Under the pieces are notes generated by a model. It ran no database searches and was not told the origin of the DNA. It worked only from the letters and a program-made list of their open reading frames with translations. 5,643 nucleotides of DNA from an uncultured Selenomonadales bacterium (lineage in GTDB: Bacteria > Bacillota_C > Negativicutes > Selenomonadales > Selenomonadaceae), in the NCBI GenBank assembly GCA_947302675.1, contig CAMYWI010000112.1, positions 1 to 5,643 of the forward strand. Reading direction: 5' to 3'. The translations under genes and the position numbers were made by a program. Positions 1 through 4,885 of this stretch are shown here, in pieces (the first letter of the stretch is position 1; each line of letters starts with the position of its first letter).

Positions 1-47
1 CCCACGGCTTAGAAGGCCGTTGCTCTATCCAACTGAGCTACGAGCGC
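1..47 (-). tRNA. tRNA-Arg (anticodon UCU), 3' part outside window
   Basis: Read on the minus strand from 47 downward, the sequence folds as a tRNA 5' portion: 7-base acceptor strand GCGCTCG, the usual TA, a D-arm with GCTC paired to GAGC around AGTTGGATA, then an anticodon arm ACGGC-CTTCTAA-GCCGT with a clean 5-bp stem and 7-base loop. The central loop bases TCT give anticodon UCU, which reads AGA/AGG arginine codons. The window ends just after the anticodon stem, so the variable loop, T-arm, 3' acceptor strand and any encoded CCA cannot be checked. It has its own consensus promoter just upstream and lies downstream of the DUF262/DUF1524 gene on the same strand. Confidence 0.95.
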
Positions 48-69
48 AAAACTTTTTTAAATCGCGCAG

Positions 70-98
70 ATTATACTAGCCTATAAAATTTTTGTCAA
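70..98 (-). promoter_or_regulatory. Consensus sigma-70/sigma-A promoter for tRNA-Arg
   Basis: On the minus strand, TTGACA (complement of 93-98) is followed by exactly 17 bases and TATAAT (complement of 70-75), a full match to the housekeeping consensus in both boxes with ideal spacing. The start of transcription is expected near 62-63, about 16 bases before the tRNA 5' end at 47. The bases between the -10 box and the start (CTGCGCG) are GC-rich, as in many stable-RNA promoters. The -35 box lies 3 bases beyond the stop codon of the nuclease gene, so the whole promoter fits in a 54-base gap. The sequence match is direct; activity is inferred. Confidence 0.9.
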
Positions 99-101
99 CG
101 A

Positions 102-1841
102 TTAAATCAGCAAATCATTGCCGCGCAGATATTTTATAAAGGCGTCGAAGATTTTTTCGTTGCGGGAAAGAATATCCTCTTCCGTGAAGTCGTCGCGCGT
201 CTCGGCAAGCCCGCGCAGTTCCAAATTAAACGTGCCGAGCTTAGACTTGCCGTCGCCGAGATAAAAAATTCTCTTGTCGACGAAAGAATTATCCGCAATT
301 TTTTTATTTATATTCTCTTCCAAGAGAGCCTTGTTTCCCAAAAACTCCAGCGCGTCCGGATTTTTAAGCGGCTGAAAACTTTCGTGACGATTCTTCGCAA
401 AAATATGTTCGATTTGCAATTTGATTTCGCGCGTCGGAAGTTCCTGTGCAGGATTTTGAAAAGTCCACCACGCCAATATCATTCGCGTTACGGATTTACT
501 GTTGCTGAATTTCATTTCTGCCAATCGTCCGCGAAAAATTTTTTCTTGCGGCTTAAACTGCTTGTCAAATTCGAGCGGATCGCCGCGAAAAATATCTTTG
601 AACTCCAAAACAAACGGACGACGAATATTATTTTTGCCAAAGTCCATGACGGCGTTCATTAAAATCATTGCCGTAACCCTGTCCAGGAAGTTGCAAAATT
701 TTTCCTCTTCGAGGTCGCGATTGCTCATGAAGTAAAGCGAAACTACATAACCCCACACGCTGTAAGGCGAATAACTCAACACATACAGGCGTTTCAAAAC
801 TTGCGGCGAGAATCTTTCGGCGCGGTCGGCTATGTCATCCCAAAACTTTGCGAGCGTATCCAAATCCTTAAAAGTTTCTTCGCCAAGCAAAATTTCATAG
901 TTGTTTTTAGCGTAGAAGTCGCGCATGTCGGCAAAAGTGTCGCTGATATTTTTGTTTTCCTTTATTGCACGTTTAGTCTTGGCGTAATACATGTAGCGCA
1001 TAAATAAATCGTCGACGGGCGTACCCTTGCGCGGGTGAAAGTTTTTGTTGCACAGCTCCGCCAAAGTCTTCCACCGTTTTATAAATTTTTCTTTAGATTG
1101 CTTGCCGTCTCGTGAGAAAAATTTATAAAACTGCGCCTTGAAAATGTCCGCGTCGGAGAGCGGCATACCTCTATCATTGAGCGTCGTGAAAATCCTGAGC
1201 GCGGTATTCTGATTGTCCGCCTCAATCGGCAAGAGAATGCAGTTGTTCAAAATCCTCATCGGCAGATAAGAAAAGTTATCGGGGTTCTCTTCCTTGAAAG
1301 CCGCAATCCATTTCGTGAACAGACGATAGTTGACGGAGTAATTGCTCGGATTTTTATCAGTCGCCGCGCCCGTTTCCAAAATCTTTTTGAACTCGGCAAT
1401 ATCCTCGTCGGAGGCGACTTCGGATTTAAATTTGAGGCTCGTCTTGTCGACGTTCCCGAACTCGTCACCGTTCCAAATGCATTTCCCGATACTCGCCAAA
1501 ATATTTTCCTTATTCTTGCAGTCAATCTTTTCAAACTCCACGTAGAAGGCGCGGAGCATGAGCAGAAAAGTTATCAGCCGCTGTTGCCCGTCAATAACTT
1601 CGCTCTCGTAATAATCGTTTTGGAAAGTTAAAATCGTGCCGAGAAAATATCTGTCGTTGCTTGCGTTAAAGGCGTGGTCAATCGGGAAGGCGAAGGACAA
1701 AATATCGTCCCAAAGCGTTTCGCATTGCTCGCGCTCCCAAGAATACGGTCGTTGATAATCGGGAATTAGGAACTTGGGCTTGTTGGGGTCGTTGAGAATT
1801 TGGCTGATAGTTTTTTGTTCCGCGTTGAGTTGCTTTGCCAT
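102..1841 (-). CDS. DUF262/DUF1524 protein, predicted GmrSD/SspE-like nuclease
   Basis: The gene encodes a 579-residue protein, complete at both ends. The N-terminal DUF262 domain (about 1-240) shows IPDYQRPYSW at 26-35, FLGTIL at 66-71, the signature DGQQR at 84-88 and LNDRGMPLSDADIFKAQ at 221-237. The C-terminal DUF1524 (HNH-type) domain (about 440-579) shows IEHIFAK at 477-483, then LGNKALLEENINKK at 501-514 and a following SF..KR..Y pattern; H479 and N503/N510 are likely active-site residues. Known relatives are GmrSD type IV restriction enzymes, which cut modified phage DNA, and SspE of phosphorothioate-based defence; both pair an NTP-using DUF262 domain with DUF1524. A role against phage or foreign DNA is therefore inferred; the target is unknown and no sspBCD genes are in view. 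The ATG is fixed by AAGGAG 7 bases upstream. That site overlaps the fprA stop codon, so the gene is probably co-transcribed with fprA. Sampled stretches look somewhat more AT-rich than fprA. Confidence 0.88.
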   Translation of the reverse strand: MAKQLNAEQKTISQILNDPNKPKFLIPDYQRPYSWEREQCETLWDDILSFAFPIDHAFNASNDRYFLGTILTFQNDYYESEVIDGQQRLITFLLMLRAFYVEFEKIDCKNKENILASIGKCIWNGDEFGNVDKTSLKFKSEVASDEDIAEFKKILETGAATDKNPSNYSVNYRLFTKWIAAFKEENPDNFSYLPMRILNNCILLPIEADNQNTALRIFTTLNDRGMPLSDADIFKAQFYKFFSRDGKQSKEKFIKRWKTLAELCNKNFHPRKGTPVDDLFMRYMYYAKTKRAIKENKNISDTFADMRDFYAKNNYEILLGEETFKDLDTLAKFWDDIADRAERFSPQVLKRLYVLSYSPYSVWGYVVSLYFMSNRDLEEEKFCNFLDRVTAMILMNAVMDFGKNNIRRPFVLEFKDIFRGDPLEFDKQFKPQEKIFRGRLAEMKFSNSKSVTRMILAWWTFQNPAQELPTREIKLQIEHIFAKNRHESFQPLKNPDALEFLGNKALLEENINKKIADNSFVDKRIFYLGDGKSKLGTFNLELRGLAETRDDFTEEDILSRNEKIFDAFIKYLRGNDLLI

Positions 1842-1848
1842 TAAAAAT

Positions 1849-1854
1849 CTCCTT
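1849..1854 (-). promoter_or_regulatory. Ribosome binding site overlapping the fprA stop codon
   Basis: The minus-strand sequence reads TTGTAAGGAGATTTTTAATG: the fprA TAA stop (1853-1855) shares bases with the AAGGAG of the next gene, and the ATG follows after 7 bases. Only 11 bases separate the two reading frames. I see no -10-like box in the roughly 70 bases before it. This supports one transcript and probable translational coupling. Confidence 0.85.
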
Positions 1855-3025
1855 ACAAGTCGAGTGCGAGAATTTTTGCGGTGATTTCGTCGAGTTGCTC
1901 GGCGGTCGGAAGATTGGCGATGCGAATTTTATCCAAGATAATTTCGACGCCCGCCGTCTTGAGTTCGTCCTCAACCAAGCCGATACTTTGACCGCCCCAA
2001 CCGTAGCTGCCGAACGCAAAGCCCTTGTGATTGACGGGACGCAAGCCCTTCAAGTAGCAAAGGAACGCGGCAATCGTCGGCATCATTTGGTTGTTAATCG
2101 TCGGCGAGCCGACCGCAAGATATTTGCTCGTGAAAATGTCGGTGACAATGTCGGAAAGCGGCGTCGCCTTGATGTCGTAAAACGCGGCGGGAATATTTTT
2201 CTGCGCGAAGGCTTCAGTAATCGTCTGCGCCAAAATCTCCGTCGAATGCCACATGCTGTCGAAGACGACGACCGCGCGTTCCTCGACTTCGCCCGCGCTC
2301 CGCTTTTTGTAGCAGTCAAGAATCTTGTCGATGTGCTTGCGCCAGATGACGCCGTGCCCCGTCGCAATCATTTTAATTTCCAAACCGCCCAGAGCTTTTA
2401 ACGCGGTCTGCGCCTGCTTGCCGAACGGCATTAAAATGTTCGCGTAATATTTCTTCGCCTCGCGCAGAATCGTTTCAAGATTATTCTCGTCGTCAAAGCG
2501 CATGGAAGTTGCCAAGTGTTCGCCGAACGCGTCGTTGCTGAAAAGAATTTTATCTTCGGGGCAGTAAGTGACCATTGAATCGGGCCAATGGAGCATGGGC
2601 GTCGGGACAAATTTCAAAGTTCTCTTGCCGATAGAAAGTTCGTCGCCCGCCTTGACCGCGCGATAGTTCAACTTGCCGTAACGATTAGTCAAACCCTTTA
2701 AGCCGTTGGGATTCGTCGTAATAATCTCGGCGTTGGGAGCGAGGGCGGCAACTTCTTTCAACGCGCCGCTGTGATCCGGCTCGACGTGGCTTGAGACGAT
2801 AAAATCAATCTGCGCGGGGTCGACAACCGACGCAATGCGCGAAATCAACTCGTCCTTAAAATTTATCTTCGCCGTGTCAATGAGCGTGATCTTGTCGTCG
2901 AGAATCAGATAGGCGTTGTAAGTCGAGCCGCGCGAAGTTTCGTAGCCGTGAAAATTTCTCATGCTCCAATCGACCGCGCCCACCCAAAAAATATCGTCGC
3001 TGATTTGAATCGCCTTGTTGTTCAT
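1853..3025 (-). CDS. fprA: Flavodiiron protein (A-type, FprA family), O2/NO reductase
   Basis: The protein has 390 residues, close to the usual ~400 for a class A flavodiiron protein, and is complete. The metallo-beta-lactamase-like domain (about 1-245) carries all di-iron ligands: H80-x-E82-x-D84-H85 in SSHVEPDHSG, H146 in LHWPDS, D165 in SNDAFGEH and H224 in TGHGVIW. The flavodoxin domain (about 250-390) has the FMN phosphate loop FDSMWHSTE at 255-263, GSPTINNQ at 306-313 and FGSYGWGGQS at 338-347. No rubredoxin or flavin-reductase extension is present, so electrons must come from a separate donor (rubredoxin in many clostridia-like bacteria), not seen here. Family members reduce O2 to water and/or NO to N2O in the cytoplasm and protect anaerobes; which substrate dominates cannot be read from sequence. 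I start at the ATG at 3025, which has TTTGGAGG 7 bases upstream. The frame stays open to 3115, but that longer start lacks a ribosome site and lies upstream of the predicted promoter. Confidence 0.95.
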   Translation of the reverse strand: MNNKAIQISDDIFWVGAVDWSMRNFHGYETSRGSTYNAYLILDDKITLIDTAKINFKDELISRIASVVDPAQIDFIVSSHVEPDHSGALKEVAALAPNAEIITTNPNGLKGLTNRYGKLNYRAVKAGDELSIGKRTLKFVPTPMLHWPDSMVTYCPEDKILFSNDAFGEHLATSMRFDDENNLETILREAKKYYANILMPFGKQAQTALKALGGLEIKMIATGHGVIWRKHIDKILDCYKKRSAGEVEERAVVVFDSMWHSTEILAQTITEAFAQKNIPAAFYDIKATPLSDIVTDIFTSKYLAVGSPTINNQMMPTIAAFLCYLKGLRPVNHKGFAFGSYGWGGQSIGLVEDELKTAGVEIILDKIRIANLPTAEQLDEITAKILALDL

Positions 3026-3032
3026 GTCAAAA

Positions 3033-3037
3033 CCTCC
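3033..3037 (-). promoter_or_regulatory. Ribosome binding site that fixes the fprA start
   Basis: Minus-strand GGAGG (within TTTGGAGG) lies 7 bases before the ATG at 3025. It decides for the 390-residue product over a 420-residue reading from an upstream ATG at 3115, whose extra 30 residues do not resemble the family N-terminus. The family normally begins a few residues before the I-x-W-V-G-A-V-D-W stretch, as seen from the 3025 start. Confidence 0.85.
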
Positions 3038-3051
3038 AAAGTTTTTTGCAA

Positions 3052-3080
3052 ATCTTAGCACACTTGACGCGCCTTTACAA
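3052..3080 (-). promoter_or_regulatory. Predicted promoter of the fprA-nuclease unit
   Basis: The minus strand shows TTGTAA (complement of 3075-3080), 17 bases, then TAAGAT (complement of 3052-3057). Each box matches the housekeeping consensus at 4 of 6 positions with ideal spacing. Transcription would start near 3045, leaving a leader of about 20 bases with the ribosome site. It is weaker than the opposing promoter with which it overlaps, which fits an inducible or activated promoter, but no regulator site is identified. Confidence 0.55.
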
Positions 3081-3093
3081 ACTTTATTATAAT
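3064..3093 (+). promoter_or_regulatory. Predicted promoter of the STAS-rlmD unit
   Basis: TTGACG (3064-3069) is followed by 18 bases and a perfect TATAAT (3088-3093). Transcription should start near 3100, leaving a very short leader of about 16 bases made almost entirely of the GAAGGAGG ribosome site. The promoter overlaps the opposing fprA promoter between 3064 and 3080. The sequence match is direct; activity is inferred. Confidence 0.75.
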
Positions 3094-3115
3094 CGCCGGC
3101 GAAGGAGGCTTTCAA

Positions 3116-3445
3116 ATGGAGATTAAAAAAGTTTCTGACGGCTCGGCGTTGACGCTTTACATCAGCGGACGCCTCGACGCCGTCACCGCTCTGGAGCTTG
3201 ATAAAAATTTGCAGGCGACGCTCGCCAACGTGACGGACTTGACCGTTGACCTTAAAGACGTGGAATACGTTTCATCGGCGGGCTTGCGTATTTTGCTCAA
3301 AACTCAAAAGCGCATGGACCGGCAAGGCTCAATGAAAATCCGCAACATCCGCGACAACGTCCGCGAGGTTCTGGATATGACCGGCTTTAGCGACTTTCTG
3401 ACGATTGAAGACAACAAGAAGGCAAAGTTCTCCGTGAGTTTTTGA
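3116..3445 (+). CDS. STAS-domain anti-sigma factor antagonist (SpoIIAA/RsbV-like)
   Basis: The 109-residue protein is a single STAS domain of typical length, with the family pattern: an N-terminal strand LTLYISGRLDAVTALEL (12-28), then LTVDLKDVEYVSSAGLRILL (42-61), and a C-terminal VREVLDMTGFSDFLTI (82-97). In SpoIIAA/RsbV relatives a serine in this D/S-S-x-G-L loop is phosphorylated by a serine-kinase anti-sigma factor, and the unphosphorylated form binds that kinase and frees the sigma factor. By alignment the likely acceptor is S54, with S53 next to it; the usual preceding Asp is replaced by S53, as in the VSSAGLR subgroup. No partner kinase, phosphatase or sigma factor gene is in the window, so the pathway it serves is unknown; a non-sigma partner-switch role is possible. 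The start has GAAGGAGG 7 bases upstream. The stop TGA is one base before the rlmD ATG. Confidence 0.9.
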   Translation: MEIKKVSDGSALTLYISGRLDAVTALELDKNLQATLANVTDLTVDLKDVEYVSSAGLRILLKTQKRMDRQGSMKIRNIRDNVREVLDMTGFSDFLTIEDNKKAKFSVSF

Positions 3446-3446
3446 A

Positions 3447-4763
3447 ATGCAATCGATTAAAATTCACGGACTCGGCTCGTCGGGAGAAGGCGTGGGCAAA
3501 CTCGACGGGCTGACGGTTTTTGTAGAAGGCGCATTGCCCGGCGAAGAAGTCTTGGCGGAGATTGAGACGCGCAAAAAAAATTACGCGGTCGCGCGGCTCG
3601 TCGAAGTCGTCAAGAGTTCTGCGGAGCGCGTGGAGCCGTTTTGCCCGCTATATAAAGATTGCGGCGGCTGTCAACTTCAACACTTGAGTTATCCCGCGCA
3701 GTTGAAGTGGAAACGTCAACAGGTCGTCGACGCGGTTGAACGAATCGGCAAGCTCGGCGGCGTCGAAGTCTTTGACACGCTCGGCATGGAAAATCCTCTG
3801 CGCTATCGCAACAAAATGCAATTTCCGGTTGGAAAAAATTTGCAAATCGGTTGCTACGCTCGCGGCAGTCACAAGATTATCGACGCGCCCGCCTGCATGA
3901 TTCAAAACGTCGGCAACGATAAAATTCTCGCCGCAGTCCGCAACGTCGCCAAGAAATTTAATCTTCAACCCTACGACGAAGACACGCGCAAAGGTTTTCT
4001 CCGCCATGTTATGGGCAGGGTCGGCAGTGACGGCGAGTTGATGATTGTCCTCGTCACCGCCACGAAAAATTTCCCCAATGAAAAAAATTTTGTCCGCGCC
4101 TTGCGCAACGAACTGCCGGAGGTCACGAGCATTCAACAAAACGTCCAGACTTTCCATAACAACGTGATTCTCGGTCGCGACACCAAAGTTTTATTCGGCA
4201 AGCCGACTATCCATGACAAAATCGGTGGCTTGAGCTTTAACATCTCGGCGCGAAGTTTTTTCCAAGTCAACACTGCGCAGGCGGAAGTTCTTTATAAGAC
4301 CGCGCGAGACTTCGCCGAACTGCGCGGGCATGAATCGGTTATCGACGCTTACTGCGGCACGGGAACGATTAGCTTGTTCGTTGCGAAGAAAGCGCGGAAG
4401 GTTATCGGCGTCGAAGTTGTAAGTTCCGCCATTGCCGACGCGAAAAAGAATGCTCGCGAAAATAATATCCGCAACGCTGAATTTATCGTCGGCGACGTCG
4501 TGAAAGTCTTGCCGAAAATTTCTGAGGCGGACGTCGTGACTGTCGACCCGCCCCGCGCAGGTTGCGATAAAAAAGTTTTGGAGACTTTCGCCACAATGCG
4601 CCCCGATAAAATTATTTACGTCTCGTGCAACCCCGCAACGCTCGCCCGCGACTTGAATATCCTTGACGCGCTCGGCTATCTCACGAAAAAAATTCAGCCC
4701 GTCGACATGTTCCCGTTCACGTCGCACGTCGAGAGCGTCGCGCAGATTTTACTTGACAACTAA
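3447..4763 (+). CDS. rlmD: 23S rRNA (uracil-5)-methyltransferase, RlmD/RumA family
   Basis: The 438-residue protein is complete. An N-terminal TRAM RNA-binding domain (about 1-58) is followed by a 4Fe-4S site with C66-x5-C72-x2-C75 (CPLYKDCGGC) and C150. The SAM-dependent methyltransferase domain has motif I DAYCGTGTISLF at 300-311, VDPPRAGC at 366-373, the catalytic cysteine C394 in YVSCNPATLARDL and the general-base glutamate E429 in SHVESVAQI. Family enzymes make 5-methyluridine in 23S rRNA: U1939 for RlmD, U747 for RlmC, or both for the dual RlmCD of some Firmicutes. The exact target cannot be settled by reading, so the symbol names the family. The ATG comes one base after the STAS stop. 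Only a weak GTGAG (3434-3438) precedes it, so translation probably depends on coupling with the upstream gene. The end of the gene contains the metY promoter. Confidence 0.95.
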   Translation: MQSIKIHGLGSSGEGVGKLDGLTVFVEGALPGEEVLAEIETRKKNYAVARLVEVVKSSAERVEPFCPLYKDCGGCQLQHLSYPAQLKWKRQQVVDAVERIGKLGGVEVFDTLGMENPLRYRNKMQFPVGKNLQIGCYARGSHKIIDAPACMIQNVGNDKILAAVRNVAKKFNLQPYDEDTRKGFLRHVMGRVGSDGELMIVLVTATKNFPNEKNFVRALRNELPEVTSIQQNVQTFHNNVILGRDTKVLFGKPTIHDKIGGLSFNISARSFFQVNTAQAEVLYKTARDFAELRGHESVIDAYCGTGTISLFVAKKARKVIGVEVVSSAIADAKKNARENNIRNAEFIVGDVVKVLPKISEADVVTVDPPRAGCDKKVLETFATMRPDKIIYVSCNPATLARDLNILDALGYLTKKIQPVDMFPFTSHVESVAQILLDN

Positions 4764-4781
4764 AACCAAATTGTTTATCAT
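4753..4781 (+). promoter_or_regulatory. Predicted metY promoter inside the end of rlmD
   Basis: A perfect TTGACA (4753-4758) is followed by 17 bases and TATCAT (4776-4781, 5 of 6 to consensus). The -35 box is made by the last Leu-Asp-Asn codons of rlmD. Transcription would start near 4788, giving metY a leader of about 98 bases before its ATG at 4886. metY can therefore be expressed separately from the STAS-rlmD unit. Confidence 0.75.
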
Positions 4782-4820
4782 GCGCAAAGCTTAACAAGAA
4801 ATTTAAGAGTGATTCGATAA

Positions 4821-4865
4821 CGAAAGCTCGTAAGTTCAACTGCGGTTGAGTTTGCGGGCTTTTCG
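4821..4865 (+). terminator. 18-bp hairpin in metY leader: terminator or attenuator
   Basis: Bases 4823-4840 pair without interruption with 4845-4862 around a TGCG loop, giving 18 pairs of which 4 are G-T (G-U in RNA). The stem can gain two more C-G pairs (4821-4822 with 4864-4865) if T4863 is bulged. The 3' arm ends GGGCTTTT, a short T run as in a weak intrinsic terminator. It is the only terminator-like structure after rlmD and may end that transcript. It also lies downstream of the predicted metY promoter and only 5 bases before the metY ribosome site, so it may be an attenuator or a translation-control element. No S-box, SAM-II or T-box consensus elements are visible in the leader. Confidence 0.6.
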
Positions 4866-4885
4866 CCGTTGAAGGAGGCACTATC

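Noticed and set aside
1835..2401. A 188-residue plus-strand open frame opposite the end of fprA.
   Set aside because: It is a shadow of the fprA codons; its sequence has no family features and no ribosome site supports it.
3086..3093. ATTATAAT palindrome as a PerR/Fur-type operator half.
   Set aside because: It is simply the -10 box with flanking A/T bases; the second half of a TTATAATnATTATAA box is missing.
3026..3115. Longer fprA reading from an ATG at 3115 (30 extra residues).
   Set aside because: It has no ribosome site, would start upstream of the predicted fprA promoter, and the extra residues do not look like the family N-terminus. The ATG at 3025 has GGAGG at ideal spacing.
3648..4727. 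Two minus-strand open frames (169 and 178 residues) opposite rlmD.
   Set aside because: Both are shadows of a fully motif-supported methyltransferase gene.
4780..4794. Mini-frame ATG CGC AAA GCT TAA before metY as a possible leader peptide.
   Set aside because: It overlaps the predicted -10 box and lies mostly upstream of the predicted transcription start; it has no ribosome site and no methionine or cysteine run.
4788..4885. SAM (S-box), SAM-II or T-box riboswitch before metY.
   Set aside because: The leader is too short for an S-box or T-box and lacks their conserved cores, such as the T-box AGGGTGGNACCGCG; no SAM-II pseudoknot pattern is apparent.
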